From Isoetes taiwanensis (lineage: Eukaryota > Streptophyta > Lycopodiopsida > Isoetales > Isoetaceae), in NCBI GenBank assembly GCA_021234155.1, contig JAJEKV010000003.1:33277166-33341165 (forward strand): a stretch of DNA of 64,000 bases, given 5' to 3'. The position numbers and the translations under genes are program-made. Below are positions 46,001 through 57,004 of the stretch, one piece after another. Under the pieces are notes generated by a model that worked only from the letters and a program-made list of their open reading frames with translations, did no database searches and was not told where the DNA came from. Position 1 is the first letter of the stretch, and every line of letters begins with the position of its first letter.

Positions 46001-48003
46001 ATCTTCAACAAATCAATCTACAGGTAATGTCTGATCCTAGCCTATGCAAACAATGATGGTCTTTGGGGCTCCACTGCTATGATGACGTTTTCTCTTAAGC
46101 ACTTGAGCATCCTAGGCTATGATTTCTTCTTTATATGCTTACATATGTGCCTCTTTGTTTCACAATCATTGAGATGAAGACGAATACAATCACAAGTATA
46201 ACATTATTAATTATTGCATTGCATGGATTACTATAAACAACACGTTCTTTTGTAGAATGAGTCCTGCTCTATAATAGATAATTTATTATTGTTCATTTAG
46301 CGCATTCTTTTGTAGAATGAGTCTTGCTCTATAGTAGATGATTTATCTTTGTTCATTTATTTACAGTTGCACATTTAATCAGCTAAATACAACACTGCTT
46401 GCTTTATTTGCATGGATGAACTGTGCCTATTTAGCTTTGATCTATGGATGCCCATGTCTATGGATATGGATGCAGTGTTTGGAACAGAGGGCAAACACTG
46501 AATTTTTGGGTGTTTGTGTTTCTTTATGCTTACTTCAGATTGCGGTTGCTCTTTACTCACCTGCATCTTGCAGAAGAACAAACAACCACTGGAGCCTATT
46601 CTAACATATTGGAGCCCCCTTCTGAGATTAATTCGAGCTGGTTGACAGCACCATGTAGAAGTATGTATAGTTTTCAAGTGTTTATAGGTGATTTATATTC
46701 TCGGCCTCCTTATCCATTCTATAGTTTTAGTTTATATGTTTTGTAAGTATCGACGCAAAACTATTACAAATTGAAGATGCTTTGTACTACCAAGCAAATG
46801 AAGATTCAGGTAAAAACATAAAGATGTAATCTGGTTCAATTATTCCACAGATTCTAGACTTCACATGTTTTCCCACATGCATTAATTTGGTTGATTGAAG
46901 GTTGTAGACCTGTTTCAGAAAATGTCTTGAATTTTGTGATTAAAATGTCAGCTGAATATTTGACTTGCTTGAATGAATTCTGTAGATATATTTGAAGAAG
47001 AGGCAGCTCTCCATACCTGATTAGGTTGGTCTATGTACCTGATCTTTGGCGGTCAGATATAGCTGGATTATAATTAGAGCTTGCTGCAAAAGGACACACC
47101 ACTTGAGATAATTTGTTCAACAATGTGGCATCTACCTTTCAAGAAAACGCCATGATGGCTATCTCTATGCCACCAAGTTAAGGCTACGAAACATTTTGGA
47201 GACAATTTTCTCTATCACAACACTAATTTGTTTCTTTTCATATTGTTTGCCTGCTTTATGCGACAAACTAACCGCTACCATTGCACATCTATTTTTTTCT
47301 TAGTCATGCACCACTTGGGAGACTAATAAAGTTTCCCTTTATACCTTACTAATTATTGCAACATGCTGAATTTGCAGAATCATGATGCAGCTAATCTCAC
47401 AGCTACAAGAAGCCATACAACCCAGGCAAATCAGCTGCAGACCTCAGAGGTAATGGATTTAACATATGTCTATTATGGTGGCACAAGCAAAGAACCAATT
47501 AAGAACTGAATATGTTGTTTGGTAAAAAAAAGCAGCAGGTATGTTTGTGGGCTGATCGCTTGCCTTGGAAAATATCGCAGGCCGGTTGTTATGCTGCTCA
47601 ATTTTAACATAAAACATGTTCTCCACCCATATTCAACATAGTTTGCCATGTTCTTTTTGCAAGTCAAAATCTATCAGAATCTTCTTCTCTTAGAGAAATA
47701 TTTTTGCAGAGATGCTATAATGCCTTCCCCTAGGCAATAGGGTAAAGCAACTGCCCTAATCCGTGGCCACAATTTGTAATGAATCATATATAAACTATTA
47801 GCATGTCCATAAGTGAAATATCATATGTTAGATATTTTCTTCATGCATTTTGCTTTTAAGATGTCAGTGATTTGTTAAATTAAACAGCTAGACATTGTTA
47901 CTTTTAAACAAAGAAATGTTAATACATATATTGTTAAATAATACAACCAAATTCTGCACTTAGCAACTATGCTTTTAATGAGCTTTAAGTTGTTTATTTT
48001 GTA
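43061..48003. other. Long stretch without a recognised gene
   Basis: Open frames are short and match no family I know. Features seen: a GC-richer patch at about 43640-43870; an inverted repeat with 21-base arms at 45886-45906 and 45950-45970; a 60-bp tandem duplication at about 46243-46355 (ttcttttgtagaatgagtc). The rest is AT-rich. Confidence 0.4.
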
Positions 48004-48180
48004 TCTATACTATATAAATCGAGAATGCTTAATTTAACATTACCAACAATCTCCAACGAAGATTACACATGCTACAATAATTTATAAAGCCAAGTTTATA
48101 CAAAATCCTCGACCCAACAATGTTGGGGTTCATTTTCTACTCAAAATATTGTTCACATTATTGAGCTTGATTTTATATTC

Positions 48181-49785
48181 AAAATGCTCTACGAGGTTTG
48201 CTCCGGTCGTCTCACACTGTTGGGGGAGCCCGTTGTTAGTAGCATTGGGGTGCGCCAGGGCTGCCCTCTATCCCCGACGCTCTTCGGCTTGTACATTGAC
48301 CAGCTAGAAGAATGGCTAGCCGAGCACCGGGGGGCGCCGCTTGATGCACCACATAATCCGGCAACTCATATATATCGCCGATGATGTTGACTGCTCGCAT
48401 ATACCCCCTGAGGACATGCAATGCCACCTGGATGCTTTGGACACTTTCGCCAATTCACTGGCATGAGAGTTAACTTGGCCAAGACGAGGGGTGCCGCTTT
48501 GGTCCCATCATCCCCAAGCACCACGCCTTCCCTCATTCACTTACCAGGGGTGTAGTGGAGGTGGCTCGATCTTATAAGTATTTGGGCATTGAGTTTTCTA
48601 CTACCACACACCTTTGGGATGCATCCATCCAGTTACGGGTCACTTGCGGCCGGAAAGCCCCAGTATGCAATGCAAAACAATAGTCACAAGGCGCGCCGTA
48701 TGCATGGGGTCACCAGGCACACTTGTTCAGGGGCCTTGGTTGAACCCGGTCCTCCTCTATGGGGTAGAAGTGTGGGGGCGGTGATATCCCTCACCACTTG
48801 GAATCGATCTAGAGCGGTACAAAAGGCCTTCTTGGCCCGGCACCTTTGGAGTGAAATCCACGGTCCCATATCGGATCTTGCTCCAGAGACAGGCTTCCTT
48901 CCATTCTGAGGGTGCTTACTGAACGTCACATTATTTACTTCCGGAAGGTGGTGGCTATGGATGAAGCCGAGTACGCCCAACCTTGCTTTGGCGGTGGCGA
49001 TGGCCCTTGGCGACTCAAAGCTTCTTTGGAAAGACAAGCAAGCCCGGTGGTTCTCGCGATGGAATGTCGCGAGCACACAGATGTGGATCGATTACTGCAT
49101 ACACCGAAGGAACGCTACGCCTTGAAGCGATACTTGGATGCTTGCTTCATGGCCAAGATTTGGGATCTGAGGGCCCTCTCACATGTCAAGGTGGCAAATT
49201 ATCGGCAATGCCGGGTTAATCCCATGCTCACGAGGGGCCACACCACTACTGCGCACCCATCTACCCATGAAAAAAGTGCGGGGGTGATTGCTTCCATTCG
49301 CCGCAGTGCACACCACCTCTGCATTGAGGCGAGGGAGATGGATTCGGGGCGGCGTGAGGACCAGTCCGCCGCTTTGTCAACGGCGCCATTGAGGATGAAA
49401 GTCACGCCCTCGAGGCTTGTCCGGTGCATTTGAGCATATCCGGGCTCGGTATGCTCTGTTAGTTTTGCCCCCATCGGGCCTCGCATGAGCTCTTGAGCCG
49501 CCCTATGTAGGCTTGTTGGGATCATTACCTCCGGAGGTAATGGATCACGCGGACTTCGGTTATGCCCCCCGTCCGGCGCATTAACCTCGGTTGTACTTGT
49601 GATTATGTATATAATCGTGCGGTATGTCGAAGATCCTTATTGCTACTAAGGGTTTTCCCGAAAACCCTTCTGGGCGGGGTTTTTAATCCTCGTAGTAATC
49701 ATCGCTGCTTGCTCTCTCTTTGTACTTGGGTCCCATAGGCCAGTTGGTCTCCGTGGACGATAAAATCATATTCTATTCTATTCTA
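48181..49785 (+). pseudogene. LINE reverse-transcriptase fragment with (ATTCT)n tail
   Basis: The frame reads LYEVCSGRLTLLGEPV, then SIGVRQGCPLSPTLFGLYID, the conserved palm of non-LTR reverse transcriptases, then in a shifted frame IYIADDVDCS, the catalytic ADD box. Downstream are typical post-RT stretches (VQKAFLARHLWSE; SPVVLAMECREHTDVDRLL). The element is GC-rich against its surroundings and ends ccgtggacgataaaatcat followed by (attct)n at 49785. It is 5'-truncated, frameshifted and nested in the Helitron. The same tail is found at 52596-52630. Confidence 0.85.
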
Positions 49786-50486
49786 CATTTGCCGGAGCAT
49801 AACGTTCATACAAAAGTTTTTAAGAGATAAACACAAAATCAACTTATGCCCAGTAATTATTGAATGGGAAAAAGTCCGTGCAACTCATAGAAAGCCAAAC
49901 TGACAATGCAGCTAATAGAACTTAAACTGATAATGCAACCCATAGAAAGCCAAATAGACAATTCAGGTAATAGAAAATGAACTGATAAGATGTAGGGTAA
50001 TGCCAAGCCCTAGAAGTGCTACAGTGCAACATCCTATTCAAGTGGAAACTTTAAAATCATACAAGTTGACCTTATTCCAACATAGGAATGTTCATTTGAC
50101 CTTCACACTGCAACCAATCGAGGTGAGGCTAACCACGAAGGCCTACCTTCAAAGTTGACTCATGCAATTGTTTTATTGTGCCTCATGCTTCTCAACAAAT
50201 CCCATATCAAAAAGATAATCTATTGTTATCTATATATATTCTCCATAAGCCCCAATTTCATTGATGCACCAGAGTTTTCTAAATGTACACACGATGTCCA
50301 TATTATGATAATTCAAAGATTTACATAGAAAATACAGGTGCTATTTGATCATCAAACAACATAATATAATCAAGTTTAAGTCCAAATACCACATACACAA
50401 AATTTATATATTGAATTCTATGTCAATGAATTACCCTTGCCCCCACCAGCCAACCATGAAAGAACCATCTCTTCAAATGTGCAAAA
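49786..50486 (+). other. Non-coding Helitron interior
   Basis: AT-rich. No gene is seen. A short repeat (gcaacccatagaaagccaaa and variants) occurs near 49880-49960. Confidence 0.5.
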
Positions 50487-50992
50487 GCCCGGCAATGCCG
50501 GGCACCATAACTAGTTATATAGTAATTTGTGTTAGTTGATGTAGCATACAAATTTGATTTCATCTCAGCATTTAGTAATGAGTACAACCATTATGAAATC
50601 ATAGTAAATAAACCCCTACATTGTATCATAAACAAAATCAAGAAAAGATAAAATAAAATTAGGTTCAACTCTCCTCTCTCTGAGGTTTCAGCGTCATAAT
50701 TTGCAAATGAGATATGTCTTAAACAATAGACCTTTCTAAACTTAACTAGCCAGCGGATTTGTCCAGTTTGTAGTATGTAAATTCTTTTGTCTCATATATG
50801 TGACTTTCTTTTGTCTCATGTATGTGACTTAGATATTACAATGAAATGTTAGAATATCTAACTTGAACATTGTAAATAGCATTTCTATAATTCAATACTT
50901 CTATTTCCACTTTCTCCCACCATGAACTAAGAAAGGCAATGCTAAATAAAGGCAATGAGCACGGACCCAACTTACAGGTTCCTCCAACGTAT

Positions 50993-51020
50993 GCCCAGCA
51001 ACGCTGGGCGTCATAACTAG
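50993..51020 (+). mobile_element. Another Helitron 3' terminus (plus strand)
   Basis: The hairpin gcccagcaacgctgggc (50993-51009) is followed by gtcataa and CTAG (51017-51020), then T. It lies 506 bases beyond the previous Helitron end, so the two may be tandem or nested elements. No separate 5' end was found between them. Confidence 0.8.
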
Positions 51021-51189
51021 TAGCTATATAAGACATACGAACATGCATGAATACATACATAAATAGTGGATATAATGTTAATGCGATATACATCTAATGT
51101 TATTTATATACATTTAGCATATTATCATTAAAAATCATGCCAGTCTAAAATGAATACTATAAAATGTCCATTTGCAAGGTTGTTTCGCT

Positions 51190-51731
51190 CGTACTAGCTA
51201 GTGGCGCTTTTGTGTCAAACTTAGCCCTTTTTGTGTCAAGATATTTATGTATTTTTACTTCACAATGTCACTAAATTGACACTTTTTTGACACAATCACG
51301 TGACGTAAGTGCCACAACATAAAACAGAGAATTTATGTAAAAGTTGTCAATACGTTTGACACTATAAAATGACATAAACTTTTTACAAAAGGCAACAAGA
51401 AGATATTATAAAATGTGACATAACTGCATAACAAAAATGACACAAAACTTTAGAACTAACGATGTTATAGAAGACACAAACCTATTGCTATACTTGACTT
51501 TAAATCATGTCACAATCTTTTCACCATACATGATGCAATCGTCATTACAAAAGGTAACAAAAAGTACCAAATATTTGACACACATATTTCACAAAAATGA
51601 TTTTGCTATTGACACAAGTTTTGACGCAGTCGAATTAATTTGTGTCACTTTCAAGCTTTTGACACAAATCTGACAAACCTTAAAAGGTAGTGACGCAGGG
51701 TTTAACGCAAAAACCCTATCCTCTTATAGTG
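51190..51731 (-). mobile_element. CACTA (En/Spm) transposon end
   Basis: Read on the minus strand from 51731 it starts CACTATAAGAGGATAGGGTT, very like the terminus at 31658. The following 500 bases carry many copies of TGACACAAA and TTTGTGTCA, as in CACTA subterminal regions. No transposase is seen. The other end was not found. Confidence 0.65.
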
Positions 51732-53020
51732 CATGTAACTTTGGCACTACACTACTTCATGTTTAACATTCTTGGTTCAAACTTTAAATTTGGTTATGAA
51801 ACAAATTACATAAGAAATAATAATGACCAACATTACACATGTCTAAATTTTATGGGGAACTCTTGTATGGGATGATACAACTCCAGTTTAATTTAACCTT
51901 CTTATTTGTTTTTACCCAAATAGGATAAGACCTTTAATTTCCAACTTCCTTGCTAAAATCCTTATTCTAAATTCCTCATATAAAAATTTTGATCACTAGC
52001 AAACTATTTGAATAGTATTTTATTCATCATCATTATATTTGTATGTGGTATGTTCTTTGCCTTTCAAACATGTAAAAGATATGAAATGCTATTGATAACC
52101 CACTTGTGCATTTTTCTTTTTTATTAAATTATCTTGCATGAACATGTTTTTGTAGTTTCTTGAAGTTCAATATATAACAGATCATATCCTTTATATGAGT
52201 ATATATAAAACAAATTACATTTGAAGCGCTACATAAAGCATAGAATAAGAACTTCCTTCTATTCATTTGTCTAGTTGCATGTAACTTTGGCACTACACTA
52301 CTTCATGCTTACCATTCTCAGTTCAAACTTTAAATTAGGTTATGAAACAAATTACATAAGAAATAATAATGACCAATATTACACATGTCTAAATTTTATG
52401 GGGAACTCTTGTATGGGATGATACAACTCCAGTTTAATTTAACTTTCTTATTTGTTTTTACCCAAATAGGATAAGACCTTTAATTTCCAACTTCCTTGCT
52501 AATATCCTTATTCTAAATTCCTCATATAAAAATTTTGATCACTAGCAAACCATTTGAATAGTATTTTATTCATCATTATTATATTTGTATGTGGTCCGTG
52601 GACGATAAAATCATATTCTATTCTATTCTATTCTTTGCTTTTCAAACATGTAAAAGATATGAAATGCTATTGATAACCCACTTGTGCATTTTTCTTTTTA
52701 ATTAAATTGTCTTGCATGAACATGTTTTTGTAGTTTCTTGAAGTTCAATATATAACAGATCATATCCTTTATATGAGTATATATAAAACAAATTACATTT
52801 GAAGCGCTACATAAAGCATAGAATAAGAACTTCCTTCTATTCATTTGTCTAGTTGCATGTAACTTTGGCACTACACTACTTCATGTTTAACATTCTCGGT
52901 TCAAACTTTAAATTAGGTTATGAAACAAATTACATAAGAAATAATAATGACCAACATTACACATGTAAGTTTCCCATAAAATTTAGACATGTGTAATGTT
53001 AGTCATTATTATTTCTTATA
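51732..53020. repeat. 546-bp tandem repeat (2.2 copies) ending in a foldback
   Basis: Copy 1 runs 51732-52277 and copy 2 runs 52278-52855 (32 bases longer because of a LINE-tail insertion). Copy 3 is partial from 52856 to about 52965. Right after it, about 52970-53017 is the inverted complement of part of the unit (aaatttagacatgtgtaatg). The unit starts directly next to the CACTA end. No coding sequence is seen. Confidence 0.95.
52596..52630 (+). mobile_element. 35-nt LINE 3' tail insertion
   Basis: Copy 2 of the tandem repeat has ccgtggacgataaaatcat followed by (attct)n, exactly the last 35 bases of the LINE ending at 49785, in place of three bases (atg) found in copy 1. Confidence 0.85.
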
Positions 53021-53026
53021 TTAGTC

Positions 53027-53235
53027 AAGACCTGGAGGTCCGGATGTGCTGGAGATCCATGTGGACCATCTGGCAACGGCGAGCCAGGTGGTCCAGGGGG
53101 GGATGGAGGTGAAGTGCCTCTTAAAATGCCACGCAACGGAGCATCAGGGAAGAACGGAGCACCTGGTCAAAATGGCGGGGCAGGAACGCCGGGGCACTAC
53201 GAGGTAAAGGTGGTAATGGAGGCAAAGGTGGCTAA
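53027..53235 (+). pseudogene. Collagen-like Gly-X-Y reading frame, fragment
   Basis: One frame encodes SGCAGDPCGPSGNGEPGGPG, then GDGGE, a short break, and NGASGKNGAPGQNGGAGTPG: about 45 residues with Gly at nearly every third position. It ends in VAN and a TAG at about 53233. A shift just before the end would give more Gly-rich sequence (GKGGNGGKGG). There is no start codon and no flanking domain. Collagen-like repeats are uncommon in plants; a fragment of an unknown secreted protein or chance composition are alternatives. Confidence 0.4.
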
Positions 53236-53239
53236 CTAG

Positions 53240-56200
53240 CTACCTTACTAAAAATTCTTCTATCTTCTATGACTATATGTTCTATTGTCCATGTTCTAAA
53301 AAATATATATGTTTATGACTATGATAAACATACATAATAATGAATAAGATGTAATGTTTATGATAATAATGATAAACAAATACATATATTTATGACTATG
53401 TCTATATATATGTTGTTCTATTAAGAACTAGTCAAAAGCACTTTTGATACTTTGTATGGCAAAGATTTGGTAATAATTGTAAAAGTAGGTTCAAAGGATT
53501 GTAAAAGTAGGTTCAAAGTAATAATATGGGAGTTTATGTTCACTAACTAATGAATATAAAATGACATGCTACAAAATGGTGCAATGTGAATGCTAATGTG
53601 AATATGTAGCATTATAACAGGGGTTTTTTTTTGTGATTTTATACGCTTTTTGGCATGGTTTTCATATGATTTCACGGACGTATTCACGTGGACGTACTAA
53701 ATGGTATTTCTAGAGTGCACCCATTTGTTAGCCATTGATTTTAAAGAAGAGGGAAAATCGTGTGGTTGTGGGGCTCTCATTGTTTGCATGTTTTTATTGT
53801 TTAGGTTTTAAATCTTAGGTTAATATTAGGGTTCCTGATTTGGCATGTGGAGTATAACCACGAATGCAGCGCAGCTATAGCAGACTGGATTTTTTAGGGA
53901 TTGTAGAAGCCCGAGCACCTGCACCTGTATTTGAACAGGAAGGCAATCCAGCGGCCTGAAGAAGAGGAGCTTTGCTAAACCTCTCCCGAACCATTCCGGC
54001 CTGTGGAAACTCATGGAAGCCATGCTAAACCACTGCCAAAATCTTAGTCCGGGGAAAATTTGCAAACCTTATTGCACTAGTCTTATTTCAGGGATTTAGC
54101 TGGATCGATCAATACTTCTCTGTCGCAGTTTTGAGGGCTTTTTTCTGGGCCTGTAAGTAGTTATCATTTCCTTGCTGCCTGTATCCTGAAATATTTTGCT
54201 CTTTTTTTCATCTGGATCGGTCGCAGTTATCTCGAAAGGCATTTTTGGGGCACGCACTTTGTTTCTTCTAGAAGTACCGGGTGTTGTATAACCTTATCTG
54301 ATTCAACATTGATGTACCAAGAGTGAAATGATGGTTTTTGGTGGCGGTTCTAGGTCAAATTGTGTGTAAAATTTGGATAAGATCATTTAGTTACGAGTTT
54401 TATTGCCAAAAGATTGTTAATTTCGCTGGCATAGATGGCACTTTCCCCCCTTTTGACGAAATTATGATTTTCCAAGTTATATGGATGGCAAGCCTGTTAA
54501 AAACCAAGAGTTTGAAGGAGTCAATTATGGGTGACAATATAATCGAGCTCCGTTCTTGTTTTTGAGAAGTCAAGCGAACGCAGGGCGGGTAGAATCCACG
54601 AAGAGCTTGGGAATGGCTCCTGAGAAAAGATCCGAATTCCTCCTTCCTACGAAATGAGCGGGTCCGATTCGTTAGAAGAGAATACACAAATGTTGAAGCC
54701 AAGGAAATGATGCCGCTGCCAGCCGGATAACGGGGCCCGCCCACCTTGCCAAGCTAACCAAAATGAAATGCTGGATTTTTCATTGCACCATATGTTCCAA
54801 CTATCCACCGGATGTGACAATATCTCTTCTTCCTAATATCCTATTCAGATTGCAAGTCTTTAGTGGCTCTCTATGTCGCAGCAGATTATATAAAACCCTC
54901 TTTAAGAATTTGCCCTCTTTCATCCTTGATTATCCATTGCTCACGTGTTCCCTCACTTTTTCCCTTATTCATTCAAAGAGCTTGCTGTCCCCTTGTGTAT
55001 TTCCCACAATCTTCTTGATTGACGACCAAGCTTTCCATTTTCCCCTTTCTTCTGACCAAATGTCCTTCAGCTGGCATAGACCCTTCTCCTTCCATCTAGA
55101 GTATATCCTGAGATGAACTAAAGCAAGTGGAATTCCCTCCTCGTTACTGAGATGACGACACTAAAAAATCAAATGGGACCCTGCTTCCCAAGGGATCTCA
55201 TCTGCTGTGAAAAGTTGGGCCACTTGAAGTCATGCTGATAAAATGTATCTCATCATGGGAGAGATGTTTGTCCCTAACTAAAACTATACAAAGGCAGCGT
55301 TGGAAATGATCATGAGAACTGCCTTCTTGCCTATTGATGGCATTTCATTAAGTTATGGAAGCCAATTTGACTGAAGAGGAGGTACGTTGTAGTCATTGTT
55401 TTCTTTTCATGCATATGCAGCTCTCGTGTTAAGAAACTATCACCTCACATTTTGGTTAGTTTTTGATCTTATTGTCTGTTACCTTTCATGGAGTGCTCAA
55501 TCAATATTATTGTTTTAAGAATGTTACAGAAGAAATCTGATAGTTCAGAATTTGCCTTCATTATGTCATCGTCATAATTGCACTTGGATGGTTGGAGGTA
55601 CGTTGTAGTCATTGTTTTCTTTTCATACATATGCAGCTCTAGTTTTAAGAAACTATCACCTCACATTTTGGTTAGTTTTTTATCTTATTGTCTGTTACCT
55701 TTCATGGAGTGCCATGTAAACCTGCATGCAAGAATCTCAAATTCGAAATGGAAATAGGGAAGAAATCACTCTTATTCTAATCTAAGGGTTTGAAATGCAC
55801 ATCTTGCAAAGAGAGCTCTTTGCCATACATTAATATTTGTGAAGATTGAATCGTAGGCCCATTTCCCATATCTGAAGAAGGATACATGTAAGCTGGAGCT
55901 CATTGAATAAAGGCAATGAGCGAGAAACAAAGCGATGAGAGATGTGGGAAGCCCCCCTTCTTATAGGGATGTACGCATTTCTCAGCTTGGTTGATTGTAT
56001 GTCGAGTAGTATGTTCTACTTCACTTGTAAATCACGGAGCAAAGAGAATCAAGACACAACTCTCTCTAGTGGACACTTCAGTTTAGCATGACAATTGCTT
56101 ATGGGATGAACTAGTGTATAGTTTCACCATTAAATACTGCATACTGGGCCAGAATAAGGCTCCAAATTCTTTGAATTGGCAGGGAATTGAGACTACAAAA

Positions 56201-56340
56201 TGTACTCATAGTTGTTTCCAATGGGAATAATTTGTTTGTCTTGATGTTATTGTGCTTTTTAGTAATTAACTTTTTAGTAATTAATATTTAGGTCCCTAAC
56301 ATTTATCTATGTTTGCGTTAGTTAGGGCCCGAAGGGCCCA
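53240..56340. other. No recognised gene; one dispersed duplication
   Basis: Open frames are short and unconvincing. A 116-bp segment (ggtacgttgtagtcattgtt...) at 55381-55496 is repeated at 55597-55712. A GC-richer patch lies near 54540-54770. Confidence 0.4.
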
Positions 56341-56344
56341 AAAT

Positions 56345-57004
56345 TTTTTTTAATATATTGTCCTTTAGTGCATGGTTATAAGCCTGCTTTTGTGGCATCT
56401 GTCGTTGGTAATCTTCTGTCAAGCTGTTCTTGAAGAGCTCCCATAGCCGCATTAGATCTTATGGGTCATTATATAGGCAAATGAACGCAAATGTCTGGTG
56501 TAGCTACACTGGCATCTGGAAGATGCTCGCGTCTTCGAGCGTCTTCTCCCACTCAGCATCGTCTTCCAGTAAGCCGAGCTCTTTGGCAGCTTCCTTGAAA
56601 GTTGAACATAGTTTTCCATTAACAGTGCACATGTCTTCGAAACTGGTTGCGCCCTTGATATGTAGCAACAGGAGACGAAGGTAATAGTGGTCATCATCCT
56701 TAGGGCTCACGGTGTACATCCTTGTGATGAGCTTGAACTTTCCCTTCCTCTTTTTCCAGAACATTTGGCGCGTAAACTTGTAGTGCTGGGGGATTTCTGG
56801 ATAAGTGTATTCACATGCGGCTGGGACATCCTTGTTGAGCTCAAACCATGTAGTCAACATTGTTTGCTTCTGCATCTGCGACTCGATGGCTTGTCTTTCA
56901 TGGCCTTCCTGATAATAGACAGCTTGATTGTTTGGCAGGTGAACAGGTAGCCTATGTACTGTATGGGAGTTGCCATGCATCTTCCATTCCAATATTTCAA
57001 TCAC
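56345..57004 (-). pseudogene. Second Helitron helicase fragment
   Basis: The minus strand has a 166-codon open frame that covers the same helicase region as 33181-33960 but with fewer breaks: MHGNSHTVHRLPVHLPNNQA, TWFELNKDVPAACEYTYPEI, ITRMYTVSPKDDDHYYLRL, LLHIKGATSFED, FKEAAKELGLLEDDAEWEK and EDASIFQMPV. Downstream, in another frame, come FICLYND, LWELFKNSLTEDYQ and QAYNHALKD. It starts and stops abruptly without Helitron ends or other helicase motifs. It is probably a piece of the same Helitron family left by deletion or carried by another element. Confidence 0.85.

Larger units (their letters stand above)
48004..50514 (+). mobile_element. Helitron with both termini visible, about 2.5 kb
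   Basis: The 5' end TCTATACTATATAAAT follows an A at 48003 and matches the usual Helitron start (TCTATACTA type). The 3' end has hairpin gcccggcaatgccgggc (50487-50503), ccataa, and CTAG (50511-50514) followed by T. Insertion between A and T is the known Helitron target. It encodes no helicase, so it is non-autonomous, and a LINE lies inside. A second 3' end at 51017-51020 makes a 3.0 kb alternative possible. Confidence 0.7.

Noticed and set aside
54540..54770. Organellar DNA insertion
   Set aside because: GC-richer and unlike its surroundings, but no organellar gene or RNA domain could be recognised.
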